Part shown: piece by piece, positions 26,839 through 36,600 of the stretch | Layout: every line of letters begins with the position of its first letter | Position numbering within the stretch: position 1 is the stretch's first letter | DNA from: Qipengyuania gaetbuli | GTDB taxonomy: Bacteria; Pseudomonadota; Alphaproteobacteria; Sphingomonadales; Sphingomonadaceae | NCBI RefSeq assembly: GCF_020524765.1 | Contig: NZ_JAIVLR010000002.1 | Span: forward strand, 124,001-188,000 | Length of the DNA: 64,000 nucleotides | Direction: 5' to 3' | Made by a program: the position numbers and the translations under genes | Notes under the pieces: model-generated | The model's input: the letters and a program-made list of their open reading frames with translations, nothing else | Databases searched by the model: none | Told to the model about the DNA's origin: nothing

Positions 26839-27342
26839 TCACGAGCAATTATCGTGCCACTGACTGAGGTAGAAGAACCCCGCTGGCGCATTCCGGCCTT
26901 GGTCGAACTTCCGAAGCATCTTTCGAAGTGAGGGTGAGATGAAGGTCTTCGCGAACGGAAAGTCCTCAATGCCCGCTTTTACCGTCGCGCCATTGGCTAG
27001 AATGTGCCCAATATGAGCTGCCATTAGTCGACGGAACTCATCTTCATCCCGAGCGAGGCCAGCGGCAAACCACACCGTATGCCCCAGCCCCGTGGCGAGA
27101 TCACTTACCGTCCCTAGGAATATGCGCCGCGGAATGTTCGGTGGGACCTCGGTGGTTTCCCAAAGATAGGGTACCGGTTCGAACGGATTTTCACCTTCAC
27201 TGTATGGCTGAACCTTCCCGCCCGCCAAAAGTTTGCGAGCGAGGTTCAAGGTCACCTGCACTTTTTCGACTTCACCGGGCCCCTTTCGGGCCCAGTGCTC
27301 TGCCAAGGCATAGACGGGCTCATAGCTCTCTTCTCCACTCAT
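26839..27342 (-). CDS. Island protein of unknown function
   Basis: A 167-aa soluble protein that I do not recognise. It has no signal peptide and no membrane segment. Its start overlaps the stop of the upstream gene (ATGA at 27339-27342), which shows they are co-translated. It is part of a block of uniformly leftward genes (exonuclease, this gene, a relaxase-like gene and two further unknowns). The end of the protein (AGFFYLSQWHDNCS) is unusual for a stable domain but there is no sign of truncation. Confidence 0.6.
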   Translation of the reverse strand: MSGEESYEPVYALAEHWARKGPGEVEKVQVTLNLARKLLAGGKVQPYSEGENPFEPVPYLWETTEVPPNIPRRIFLGTVSDLATGLGHTVWFAAGLARDEDEFRRLMAAHIGHILANGATVKAGIEDFPFAKTFISPSLRKMLRKFDQGRNAPAGFFYLSQWHDNCS

Positions 27343-27962
27343 GCCGTGACGTCCCAGTTATCCTTATGCTCCTGCCATGCAGCGACCGCCGCTTCGTAGC
27401 CGCGATCGCTGCACAGAGCCGTGCAGGCACTGCCAAACCCATTGATGTTGATCGTCCTGGAGAGGACCGCGCAATGGATGTGATTGCCCTGCCCCTTGAG
27501 GCCTACTGTCCCGGGGATATGCGCTATCAAAATGACCACAAACCGGTGTGCGAAGTGGGACCGAGCAAAGCTGCGAACCCGCTCATAGCCGATGTGCCAG
27601 GCTTCATCGTCGTCGAGCAGGATCTTCGCCTGCACCAGCGCGTGCTTCTCGAAGGGCGGCAAGGTCTCGTCGAAGCGCCGGGTTAGGAACTCGATGCTCG
27701 TGTAGTCGGCCGGCGCGCTGGCCGGGAGCAGGACCTCGACCCGCGCCGCACGACCGAACTTCGGATCGTCGCCGGGCGAGCCCTTTTTCTCGATCCAGTC
27801 GGTGACGGTCGGCCGGTCAAACTCGGTTTCGTACCAGTAGCGGAACCAGCCGAAGTCCGGATGCTCGCTGCACGGCTCGTGAGTAAAGACCTTCATCCTG
27901 ACCTTGGACTGTACTTCTGCGCCTCTAGCGACTTCAATCTTCTTGGATTTTGCCTTCGGCAT
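27339..27962 (-). CDS. Relaxase-like (MobA/MobL-like) domain protein, uncertain
   Basis: A 207-aa protein. The segment VVILIAHIPGTVGLKGQGNH followed by IHCAVLSRTI resembles the metal-binding HxH strand region of MobA/MobL relaxases, though the full three-His motif is not obvious. The N-terminus is basic (MPKAKSKKIEVARG). It is coupled by a 4-bp overlap to the following unknown gene. It may be a small relaxase-type nuclease or an unrelated protein; a true relaxase and MobC are found elsewhere in the island at 49.8-51.7 kb. Confidence 0.45.
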   Translation of the reverse strand: MPKAKSKKIEVARGAEVQSKVRMKVFTHEPCSEHPDFGWFRYWYETEFDRPTVTDWIEKKGSPGDDPKFGRAARVEVLLPASAPADYTSIEFLTRRFDETLPPFEKHALVQAKILLDDDEAWHIGYERVRSFARSHFAHRFVVILIAHIPGTVGLKGQGNHIHCAVLSRTININGFGSACTALCSDRGYEAAVAAWQEHKDNWDVTA

Positions 27963-27964
27963 GA

Positions 27965-28489
27965 TCAGAACCTCCCGTCAAACGAAGCGGTTTCGATGGC
28001 GCGGATAATCCCTGCATAGCGCTGGTAGCCGCTTTCGTAAGGAGCCCCCTGAAAGGTCTCGAGCCCCTTCTCGCTCAGCCGGAAGAAAGGGCCTTCGGTG
28101 TGAGCGGGAATGAGCCAAAGACCGTCGCCTTCGCGGCGCCAGGCGAAATAGTTGCACTGCCACGTCTGGCTCCCTTCGAGCAGGACATCGAAGGAGGCCC
28201 CTTCGAGTGGATCGAAACGAAACAGGACAAGGTCCTTGTGGGAGAAGTGCGCCAGTACCTCGCACTCGTGATAGAGAAGTGGGCGATCGCAGCTGGTGGC
28301 GATCACCACCACTTCGGCCTCTTCGTTCTCGAAGAAGCCGCTCCTGATGCGCTCATCGATGCGGGCGGTCTCAACAGTGGCGAGACCGCAGGTGATCAGG
28401 AGCGAGGCGAAACGGCTACCCGTCCGATGGGTAATAGGCCGCAGCAAGGGTTCGCCCTCAAGAGGACGGTGCAAAGATATCGCGTTCAT
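27965..28489 (-). CDS. Island protein of unknown function
   Basis: A 174-aa soluble protein with no family that I recognise. The ATG at 28489 is preceded by AAGGAA; a longer reading frame reaches further upstream but has no better start. It ends 2 bp before the relaxase-like gene, so the block 26839-28489 is one operon. The sequence is mixed alpha/beta (EVVVIATSCDRPLLYHECEV) with no catalytic motif I can name. Confidence 0.58.
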   Translation of the reverse strand: MNAISLHRPLEGEPLLRPITHRTGSRFASLLITCGLATVETARIDERIRSGFFENEEAEVVVIATSCDRPLLYHECEVLAHFSHKDLVLFRFDPLEGASFDVLLEGSQTWQCNYFAWRREGDGLWLIPAHTEGPFFRLSEKGLETFQGAPYESGYQRYAGIIRAIETASFDGRF

Positions 28490-28591
28490 TGGAATTCCTT
28501 GGAGGGAGGCCGCCCTGGCCGAGCGCGACCTCTCCCTTCTGTTTTCATAACTCTCTCGGCCTACATGCCGAGCCTTCACTTCATTCCGGGA

Positions 28592-29116
28592 TCAGCCGGC
28601 CCGGCTTTCGGGCCCTTCAGCCAGGAGGAGGGCTAACGCTTCGGCGAGACCGCGCTGTCGGTCGGCCTCGTCAGCCCAAGGTTGATCGACCTTTCGAAGG
28701 CCGCGATCGAGCTTGAAGGCGGTCTCTCCCGCGTCAGCGGCGTCCTCATCGGGTATGAGGTAGAGCCCGCGATCTTGATCGACCCATGCGCGCATTGCTG
28801 CGAAGCGCTCGGCACTGCCGTTCTCTGCGAAAAGCACGGTGAAGTCGCCGATGCGTTCGCCGTCAGGATACTCCAGGCATCTCACGCCCAGTGCGCTCGT
28901 ACCCAGCATCGCAATGCCTCTTGTCGTGTCGGTGGAGGCCAGCCTGACCCCGGGCATGAGGATTAGCGATCGCGAAATGTCCGATGTGCTGCCGCCACTA
29001 TCGGGAATCAGGACTTGGTCACCTGCGAGTTCGTAGGCGGTCAGTTCGGCAAGGTTCTGACAGATGAGCAGAGCGCCTTCATAGGACGCTGTGCCTCTTA
29101 CTTGTTTCTTTGTCAT
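28592..29116 (-). CDS. Island protein of unknown function
   Basis: A 174-aa soluble protein beginning MTKKQVRGTASYEGALLICQ. It is the first gene of the leftward unknown block, separated from the next by 102 bp. The pattern of short hydrophobic strands (QVLIPDSGG, SLILMPGVRL, FTVLFAENGS) suggests an alpha/beta domain. An upstream in-frame Met at 29176 is possible but weaker. I cannot assign a function. Confidence 0.55.
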   Translation of the reverse strand: MTKKQVRGTASYEGALLICQNLAELTAYELAGDQVLIPDSGGSTSDISRSLILMPGVRLASTDTTRGIAMLGTSALGVRCLEYPDGERIGDFTVLFAENGSAERFAAMRAWVDQDRGLYLIPDEDAADAGETAFKLDRGLRKVDQPWADEADRQRGLAEALALLLAEGPESRAG

Positions 29117-29338
29117 GAGAGTCTCTAGGCGGCGCACAGCTGGCTGCAGTCTGCGCACCTGTGGTGGAATTTTCACCTTCCGGCGTCAGCCACCAAACTT
29201 CTCAGATGACATTTCTACTATCCTTCACAGTGGAGAGCAGCCGCGAATTCAACGAGCGTCCTCCGGCAGCATTGCGCCCCCATGTCGGCCATTCCATTGC
29301 TTCTCTGGGTCACCCATAAGCAGACGGTCATCAAGGTC

Positions 29339-29737
29339 TCACATGACGCTTTGGCGCCCTAGGCTGCCGATGATTTGGCACTCACCGATCTTATCCGCCT
29401 GGCAGGACCGTAACATTTGTCCCAGCTCGTCTCGTAGCGCGTTTAGATCGGCGATCTTGCGCTCAACCTCGGTCAGCTGCAGCTGAACCAGTCGATCAAC
29501 ATCCTGACACGGGTTGTCCTCATGGTTGGAGAGCGCGAGAAGTTCTCGCACCTGCGCCATGCTGAAGCCGAGCTGGCGCGCGCGGCGAACGAATGTAAGC
29601 GCTGCCAAGTGATTGTCCGAATAGTCGCGGTAATTGCTGTCCCTGCGATCCGCAGCAGGCAAGATGCCTTCTCGTTCATAATAGCGGATCGTCTCCGCTT
29701 TTGTGCCGGTGGCTTTTGCAAGTTCTCCGATACGCAT
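29339..29737 (-). CDS. MerR-family heavy-metal-responsive regulator (CadR/PbrR/ZntR type)
   Basis: A 132-aa MerR regulator. The N-terminal winged helix is MRIGELAKATGTKAETIRYY, followed by a long dimerisation helix and a C-terminal metal site containing Cys (NPCQDVD and SCQADKIGECQI), as in Cd/Pb/Zn sensors. It is divergent from the CDF-family transporter gene, with a perfect dyad operator between them. It should twist the long-spacer promoter into activity when metal binds, switching on the efflux genes to its right. Confidence 0.88.
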   Translation of the reverse strand: MRIGELAKATGTKAETIRYYEREGILPAADRRDSNYRDYSDNHLAALTFVRRARQLGFSMAQVRELLALSNHEDNPCQDVDRLVQLQLTEVERKIADLNALRDELGQMLRSCQADKIGECQIIGSLGRQSVM

Positions 29738-29740
29738 CGC

Positions 29741-29771
29741 TTGACCTTGTAGTTGCTACAAGGTGCATATG
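29741..29771 (+). promoter_or_regulatory. MerR-type promoter with a 21-bp dyad operator
   Basis: A perfect inverted repeat ACCTTGTAG-TTG-CTACAAGGT (29744-29764) lies between a -35 element TTGACC (29741-29746) and a weak -10 CATATG (29766-29771). The spacer is 19 bp, the overlong spacing characteristic of MerR-controlled promoters. It reads toward the CDF transporter gene. Confidence 0.8.
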
Positions 29772-29804
29772 TTCTTGCGACTCGAACGTTGCAAGGAGAG
29801 TGGC

Positions 29805-30425
29805 ATGGCGAAGTCCTGCTGCCAGACACCGGAGCCTGATGCCGCCGCGCACAACAATCCTCGCTGGCGCCGCGTCCTGTGGATCGCGCTTACCGTCAAT
29901 GCAGCCATGTTCGTGGTGGAAATGGTGGCTGGTGTCGCTGCTGATTCCCGTTCGCTCCAGGCCGATGCGCTCGATTTCTTCGGCGATGCCGCAAACTATG
30001 CGATCAGTCTTGGCGTCGCCGGGATGGCGCTCGCATGGCGGGCCAGAGCTGCCTTGGTAAAGGCTACGTCCATGCTCGCCTTTGGCATCTGGGTGATCGG
30101 CTATGCGATCTATGGATTGATGGAGGGTGCCAATCCGGAGCCGGCTACAATGGGAGTGGTCGGCACGCTGGCTCTGACGACTAATGTGATCGTCGCGCTC
30201 ATGCTCTTCCGTTTCCGAAAAGGCGATGCGAACATGCGATCGGTATGGATTTGCTCCCGCAACGACGCGATCGGTAATATTGCGGTTCTCGGCGCCGCCC
30301 TCGGCGTGTTCGGAACGGGCGACGCGTGGCCCGACCTGCTCGTCGCCTCGATCATGGCCGGACTAGCCCTGTGGGGCAGTGCGGAGGTGTTCGGCCAGGC
30401 ACGCAAGGAGCTGTCCCATGGATAG
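29805..30425 (+). CDS. Cation diffusion facilitator-type metal efflux transporter
   Basis: A 206-aa integral membrane protein with about six hydrophobic helices, resembling the membrane domain of CDF transporters without a long cytoplasmic domain. The short N-terminus (MAKSCCQTPE) contains a Cys pair that may bind metal. The helix-2 metal site reads DALDFFGDAANY (D-x-x-x-D type) and helix 5 has RNDAIGN. AAGGAG precedes the ATG at 29805. It is the first gene under the MerR promoter and overlaps the DUF3703 gene by 8 bp. Zn, Cd or Co export from the cytoplasm is likely. Confidence 0.83.
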   Translation: MAKSCCQTPEPDAAAHNNPRWRRVLWIALTVNAAMFVVEMVAGVAADSRSLQADALDFFGDAANYAISLGVAGMALAWRARAALVKATSMLAFGIWVIGYAIYGLMEGANPEPATMGVVGTLALTTNVIVALMLFRFRKGDANMRSVWICSRNDAIGNIAVLGAALGVFGTGDAWPDLLVASIMAGLALWGSAEVFGQARKELSHG

Positions 30426-30801
30426 CAATACCATTCCCAGCAGGGATGCATTTCTCGCAGAAGAATACCGACGCGCAGCGAAGGCTGCGGACGAGCAGAA
30501 TTTCGAGGAAGCCTGGCACCATCTCGAACGGGCCCACGTAGTTGCTCAGGACCGCTTGGGACCGCACTGCGTCTCGCATTGGCGTATGCTGGAGCTTGCG
30601 TGGAGAACGCGTGATCGGCGCGAACTTCTAGGTCAGATATTCCGACTTTCCCTTGCCCCCATAGGCAACCTCACCGGGAGACTTCCAATAGGAAACAGTG
30701 GTCGTTCGAATGTAAGCGCATTCGCTCGGTTGGAAATAGAACCGGAGATCAGTCGTGTGCTTGGTCAATCGCCAGTTCAAGATGTTCGTGGCTCGAAGTA
30801 G
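30418..30801 (+). CDS. DUF3703 family protein
   Basis: A 127-aa protein with the typical DUF3703 features: EEYRRAAKAADEQNFEEAW near the start, AHVVAQD and HWRMLELAW in the middle, and GRLPIGNSGRSNVSAF near the end. The family commonly travels with cation efflux genes. The gene overlaps the upstream transporter by 8 bp and belongs to the same MerR-controlled operon. Its biochemical role is unknown; it probably sits in the cytoplasm. Confidence 0.78.
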   Translation: MDSNTIPSRDAFLAEEYRRAAKAADEQNFEEAWHHLERAHVVAQDRLGPHCVSHWRMLELAWRTRDRRELLGQIFRLSLAPIGNLTGRLPIGNSGRSNVSAFARLEIEPEISRVLGQSPVQDVRGSK

Positions 30802-30884
30802 ATCGATGGTTTTGTTATGAAATCACATTCCGTCTCGCGAGATAGTTCTTTCGCAGCCGAGCCTCCGCTGCTACCGGACGCGCG

Positions 30885-31223
30885 ATGACCCGGCTCTTCG
30901 CCCGCTCCCTTTTGCTACAGCTCATCACGCTGTGCACCGCATTCGGTGTCCTGTGGGCTCCGGTGGCGGAAGCGGCCGAATGCGCGGGAGAGCCTCCGGT
31001 AGCATCCCAACTCGAGCAGCACGACGAGCCCGGCGATGATGACCGTGGCCCGGAGAAGCACGGCGCATGTGCGCATGGCCATTGTCATCATGCTTCGCAG
31101 GCCGTCGGACGGTCGTCTGACGCCGTCACCTTGGGCTCGGTGATGAGTGCCCTGCGCGCTGGCGACCAGCCCTCTTTTGCGTCCAATCTGACCGAACTGG
31201 CAACGCCCCCTCCTCGCGGCTGA
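30885..31223 (+). CDS. Exported His-rich CzcI-like protein
   Basis: A 112-aa exported small protein. The signal peptide (MTRLFARSLLLQLITLCTAFG) is followed by an acidic stretch and a histidine/cysteine cluster (HGACAHGHCHHAS) suited to binding Zn, Cd or Cu in the periplasm. Its position directly upstream of czcC matches CzcI-type proteins. It lies 83 bp after the DUF3703 gene, and that gap could carry a separate promoter. Confidence 0.68.
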   Translation: MTRLFARSLLLQLITLCTAFGVLWAPVAEAAECAGEPPVASQLEQHDEPGDDDRGPEKHGACAHGHCHHASQAVGRSSDAVTLGSVMSALRAGDQPSFASNLTELATPPPRG

Positions 31224-31287
31224 CGTTCGCCGCGCGTCGGACCTGTTTTCCGACGCTGACTGAACGTCACCAGAGGAATACCCATCA

Positions 31288-32541
31288 ATGTTCGCCATAT
31301 CGTGGCGAGCAGCCCCCGTCTGGGGGCTGATACTCGCCCTGTCCACGGGACCTGCCAGCGCGCAGGACCCGCGTGTCGTCACGCTCGACGACGCCCTCGA
31401 ACTCAGCGGGGTCGCCGCTGAGGCCGATACCGCCACCACCAACCCTCGCCTCGTGGGTCCCCGCGCGGAATCCGAGGCGGCAGCGGCGCTTGTCGATCAG
31501 GCTCGCCTCCGGCCTAATCCCGAAGTGTCCTTCGAGGTCGAGAACCTCGCTGGCAGCGGGGCTTTTTCCGGCCTTCAGGCGACCGAGTATACACTCTCTG
31601 TAGGACAGCGTCTCGAACTAGGCGGCAAACGCTCCGCCCGTGTCAGTGCGGCTGAAGCCCAGGCGGGACTCGCATCCCTCAGGGCCGATCTGACCACGGT
31701 CGAACTCGGCCAACTGGTGCGCGAGCGATACCTCACGGCTGTTGCCGCAGCTGCCAGGGTCGAACTTGCGCAGGATGTGGTCGCGCGCAATGAAGAACTG
31801 GCGCGTATAGCTGGCGTCCTTGTGGAAGTCGGCCGCGAGCCGCCTCTGCGCGCGCTGAGAGCGGATGCAGCCCTCGCCGAAGCGCGCGCACATCTGGTCG
31901 AGGCCGAGGCGGAGAGCCTGTCGGCTCGAACAGCGCTTGCAACTCTGTGGGCCGGCGGCGAAGCGCCGCTCGTTCCGGCGCAATTTCCGGATATACTTCC
32001 GCCCGCTTCGCTGATGTCCGAGGCGCAGGAAAGCCTCACCTATAGGGTCGCGCGAGCCGAGAGCACTGCGGCTGCGGCGGAGATCGAGCGGCAGCGAAGT
32101 TTGCGTATTCCCGATCCGACGGTCTCTGCGGGCGTGCGGCGCTTCGGGGAAAGCGGCGACAATGCTTTCCTTGTCGGCGTATCAATCCCCCTTCCTTTTC
32201 GCGACCGGAACCAGGGCAACATCGCCGCTGCCGAGGCTCGGTTGCGGGCAGCGAATGCCCGCGAAGCGGTGGCTCTCGCGGATTACGAGCAGGCGGTCGC
32301 CACGGCCCGGGCAAGGTATCTTGGTGCCGAAGCGCGCGTCGAGACCCTTTCACAGACATCGCTCCCGCAGGCGGAGGAGGCGCTGCGCCTCGTTCGCATC
32401 GGATATCGCAACGGACGTTTTCCCCTGATCGAAGTTCTCGCAGCCGCAGAGGCACGCGACACGATCCGCGAGGCGCTCATCGCCGCCCGAGAACAGAGGG
32501 GCCTGGCCGCAGCCGAACTGATCGGGCTGGCCGCCCAATGA
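31288..32541 (+). CDS. czcC: CzcC-type outer membrane efflux factor (TolC family)
   Basis: A 417-aa outer membrane channel of a tripartite heavy-metal exporter. A signal peptide (cleavage after ASAQ) is followed by two TolC-type repeats of long helices and short strands (RLRPNPEVSFEVENLAG, then LRIPDPTVSAGVRRFGE). Order and overlap with czcB and czcA confirm the assignment. The last four bases of the gene include an ATG that is an alternative start for czcB. Confidence 0.9.
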   Translation: MFAISWRAAPVWGLILALSTGPASAQDPRVVTLDDALELSGVAAEADTATTNPRLVGPRAESEAAAALVDQARLRPNPEVSFEVENLAGSGAFSGLQATEYTLSVGQRLELGGKRSARVSAAEAQAGLASLRADLTTVELGQLVRERYLTAVAAAARVELAQDVVARNEELARIAGVLVEVGREPPLRALRADAALAEARAHLVEAEAESLSARTALATLWAGGEAPLVPAQFPDILPPASLMSEAQESLTYRVARAESTAAAAEIERQRSLRIPDPTVSAGVRRFGESGDNAFLVGVSIPLPFRDRNQGNIAAAEARLRAANAREAVALADYEQAVATARARYLGAEARVETLSQTSLPQAEEALRLVRIGYRNGRFPLIEVLAAAEARDTIREALIAAREQRGLAAAELIGLAAQ

Positions 32542-32552
32542 AGGATACATCA

Positions 32553-33698
32553 ATGACACGCAGAAAACTGGCTATCCTCGTCGGTATCGTGATCGCGGTT
32601 GGCACTATGGCGCTGATATTCTGGCCGACCTCCGAAGTCGGCGACCATGCACAGGAGGAATCGGCGGTCGAGACACCCGAAGGGGTGATCACCCTTAGCG
32701 AAGAGCAGATTGGCGAGGCTGGGATACAGCTTGCCGCCGTCCGGTCTGGGGCCGCTGTCGAGCTCGTCTTTCCGGCAACGGTCGCGGCGAGCCCCACCGC
32801 CTCCGCTCGTATCGATGCCCGGGCCTCGGGGGTCGTCCGCTCCGTCGGCAAGACGCTGGGCGACTATGTGTCGCGCGGGGAAACCGTCGCCCGCATCGAA
32901 AGCGCGGACGCTGCGGCTCTCGCCTCGCAGCTCAGTGCCGCGCGTGCGCGGGTGGGCGAGCTGTCGGCCGCCTACGAACGCGAACGGCGGTTGTTCGAAG
33001 CAAATGTCACCGCCCGCCAGGACCTGGAAGCCGCGCAGGCCAATCTCAGCGTAGCGCGTTCGGAATTGCAACGGGCGCAGGCGGCAGTAGCAGCAGCCGG
33101 TGTCAGCGGCGACGGGCGTTCGCTGGCAGTCACCTCACCCCTCGCTGGCAGGATCACCGCGGTACCGATTGTGCTGGGGGCCTTCGTGGATGCCGGCGAA
33201 GAACTCTACCGCGTGGTCGATCCCAATGGACTCCAGATCGAGGTGGCACTGCCTTCGGCTGAAGCCTCACGCATCCAACCTGGTGACGAGGCGGTGCTGG
33301 TCGTCGGCGATGGCCGCGAAATCGGCGCCCGGGTTCGTTCGGTCACGCCTTCTCTCGATCCGGAAAGCCGCAGTGCCACTGCGGTCCTGTCTTTGTCGCG
33401 CGGTGTTCCTGGCCTTCAGCCGGGCGCGTTTCTCCAGGCGCGGATCAGACCTTCGGGTGAGATCGACCGCGACCGCATCGCGGTGCCGGAAGACGCCATC
33501 CAGGTGGTCGAGGGGCGCGATGTCGTCTTTGTCCGGACGAAGACCGGGTTCCAGGCCCGCGAGGTCCAAGTCGGAACTCGGTCTGCGGGCATGGTGACAA
33601 TTCTCTCCGGCCTCCAGGAGGGATGGCGGATCGCTGTCGCCAACGCCTTCCTGCTCAAGGCCGAACTCGGGAAGGAGGGCGCCGAACATGGTCACTGA
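32553..33698 (+). CDS. czcB: CzcB-type periplasmic adaptor of an HME-RND exporter
   Basis: A 381-aa membrane fusion protein linking the CzcA pump to CzcC. An N-terminal membrane anchor (LAILVGIVIAVGTMALIF) is followed by lipoyl/barrel-sandwich halves (ARASGVVRSVGKTLGDYVSR, LAGRITAVPIVLGAFVDAG) flanking a long alpha-hairpin of about 85 residues, then a beta-barrel and membrane-proximal domain. The ATG at 32553 has AAGGA eight bases upstream; an ATG at 32538 overlapping the czcC stop is the alternative. It overlaps czcA by 11 bp. Confidence 0.9.
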   Translation: MTRRKLAILVGIVIAVGTMALIFWPTSEVGDHAQEESAVETPEGVITLSEEQIGEAGIQLAAVRSGAAVELVFPATVAASPTASARIDARASGVVRSVGKTLGDYVSRGETVARIESADAAALASQLSAARARVGELSAAYERERRLFEANVTARQDLEAAQANLSVARSELQRAQAAVAAAGVSGDGRSLAVTSPLAGRITAVPIVLGAFVDAGEELYRVVDPNGLQIEVALPSAEASRIQPGDEAVLVVGDGREIGARVRSVTPSLDPESRSATAVLSLSRGVPGLQPGAFLQARIRPSGEIDRDRIAVPEDAIQVVEGRDVVFVRTKTGFQAREVQVGTRSAGMVTILSGLQEGWRIAVANAFLLKAELGKEGAEHGH

Positions 33699-36600
33699 GA
33701 CACGGCCCACGCCCGAGGTGGGAAACCACACCGGTTCGGCCAGCCATCGCCACGGTTTGATCGGGGCCATCCTCGACATCGCCGTGCGGTTCCGCTGGGC
33801 GGTCATCGTCCTCACCGTCTTCGCCGCGATCTACGGCGCCATGAACCTTTTGCGCCTGCCGATCGATGCGGTGCCGGACATCACCAACACGCAGGTGCAG
33901 ATCAACACCAGCGCGCCCGCGCTCTCCCCGTCGCAGGTGGAGACGCAGGTGACATTTCCCATCGAGACCGGGCTTGCCGGGATCGAGGGGCTCGAGAAGA
34001 CCCGCTCGATCTCGCGCAACGGCTTCAGCCAGGTCACGGCGATCTTCGAAGAAGGCACCGATATCTACTTCGCACGCAGCCAGGTGAACGAACGGCTCGC
34101 CCCGATCGGCGCCTCCCTGCCGGAAGGCGCCGAGCCTACGATGGGGCCGATCTCGACGGGCTTGGGCGAAGTGCTCATGTATACGATCGAATACGAGTAT
34201 CCGGGAGGTCGCGATGCGCCCAAGGGTGGTCGAACCGGCTGGCAGGCGGACGGGAGCTTCATCACCGAACGCGGCGAGCGCCTCGGTACCGAAGTCGCCA
34301 AGGCAGCCTATCTTCGCACGGTGCAGGACTGGGTGGTGGCTCCGCTCATGCGCTCCATCGACGGGGTGGCGGGCGTGGACTCGATCGGTGGCTACGAGAA
34401 GCAGTTCCTCGTCCAGCCCGATCCTGCTCGTCTGACCGGCTACGGTCTGTCGTTCGTCTCCCTGATCGATGCTCTGGAAGCGGCGAACCTCGCCGAAGGC
34501 GCAAACTTCGTCGATCGTGCAGGAGAGGCTCTGCTCGTCCGCGTCGATGCGCGGCTTGGGGGCACACAGGACATCGAACAGGCAGTGGTCGCGACCCGCG
34601 AGGGCGTTCCTATCCGGATCGGAGATGTCGCCTCGGTTCGCATCGGCGGCGACCTCAGAACCGGTGCTGCCTCGCTCAATGGCGAGGAAGCGGTCGTTGG
34701 CACGGTCCTTATGCGCAGCGGCGAGAACAGCCGCACCGTGGCTGCCGCCTCGGCCGAGCGACTGGAAGAAGTCCGCGCCTCGCTCCCTGACGGAGTGGTC
34801 GCCGAGATCGTCTACAACCGCTCGTCGCTCGTCGATGCGACCATTGCCACGGTCGAAAAGAACCTCGTCGAGGGCGCTCTTCTGGTGATCGCCGTCCTGT
34901 TCCTGATGCTCGGCAATATCCGGGCAGCGATCATCGCCGCATTGGTCATTCCGATATCCATGCTGATGGCAGCGGTGGGAATGAATAGGCTTGGTGTCTC
35001 GGGCAACCTGATGAGCCTCGGGGCACTGGACTTCGGACTAATCGTCGATGGCGCAGTCATAATCGTTGAGAACAGCGTCGCGCGGCTCGCTGCGAGGCAG
35101 CACCGCGAAGGTAGATTGCTCAGCCTCGACGAACGACTGACGGAGACACGGCTGGCTGCGCAAGAGATGATCAAGCCGACCGTCTACGGTCAGGCGATCA
35201 TCCTCTTGGTCTATGCGCCGCTTCTCACCTTCACGGGGGTCGAGGGCAAGACGTTCTCGCCAATGGCCATCACGGTCATGCTGGCACTCGCCTCCGCCTT
35301 CGTGCTGTCCCTGACCTTTGTCCCGGCGATGATCGCGGTGCTCCTCAATCGCAAGCTGACCGAGAAGGACGTCAAGCCGGTCCGGATCGCGAAGGAACGC
35401 TATGGCCCGGCCCTGCGCCGTGCCATCGCACGCCCATGGCCGGTGATCGGGGCGGGTGCCGGGATGTTTGCCGTAGCAGCTTTGATGTTTACCTTTCTCG
35501 GCAGCGAGTTCACGCCGCAGCTCGACGAGCGGGACATCGCGGTTCAGTCGCTGCGGATACCGTCGACCTCGCTCGAACGCTCGCTCGCCATGCAGAGACA
35601 GGTGGAGGACAAGCTCGAGGCTTTCCCACAAGTAGAACTGGTTTTCTCGCGCACCGGCACGGCCGAGGTCGCGAGCGATCCGATGCCGCCGAACGCGTCC
35701 GATGCCTACGTCATCCTGAAGCCGCGCGAAGAGTGGCCCGATCCCGACCTGTCGAAGGACGAACTCGTCGCCGAGATGGAGGAATCGCTCAGCGGTCTGG
35801 TCGGCAACCTCTACGAGTTCAGCCAACCCATCGAACTGCGCTTCAACGAGCTGATCGCGGGTGTTCGCGGCGACGTAGCGGTCAAGCTCTACGGAGACGA
35901 CCTCACGGCGCTGACCCGGTCAGCCGGAGAAGTGGCCGGGGTGCTTCGCGGCGTCGAGGGTGCTGCCGACGTCAAGGTCCAGCAGGTCACCGGCTTCCCC
36001 ACGCTCGACATCGCCTTCGATCGACCGACGATTGCCCGCTATGGTCTGACCGTGGAGGAGGTCGCGCAGTCCGTGGCCATCGCGCTGGGCGGCAGGCCTG
36101 CGGGACTGGTGTTCGAAGGCGATCGCCGGTTCGATGTGGTCGTGCGCCTGCCGGATGCCACGCGCAACGATTTCGACCAGCTCGGCGCCTTGCCGGTGCT
36201 GCTCGACAACGGCGTGAGCGTGCCCTTGCGACAGCTTGCCAGCTTCCGCGTGGTGGATGGGCTGGCCGAGGTGCGGCGTGAGCAGGGGCGGCGGCTGGTG
36301 ATCGTCAGCGCCAATGTGCGCGAGCGCGATCTGGGCTCTTTCGTGGAGGAAGCGCAGGGCAAGGTGGCCGAAGGCGTCACCCTGCCCCCGGCCTCCTTCA
36401 TCGAATGGGGCGGTCAGTACCAGAACCTACAGGAGGCGCAGGCGCGGCTCTCGCTGGTGGTGCCGCTGTGCTTCGCGCTGGTGCTGCTGCTGCTGTTCAT
36501 GGCGCTGGGCGGCTGGGTTCCCGCGCTGGCGGTGTTCAGTGCCATTCCGATGGCGCTGGCGGGCGGCGTGTTTGCCCTTGCCTTGCGGGGGATGCCGTTC

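Noticed and set aside
27339..27962. A second complete relaxase on the island
   Set aside because: Only an HIH-like strand resembles MobA/MobL and the three-His motif is incomplete; kept as an uncertain relaxase-like protein.
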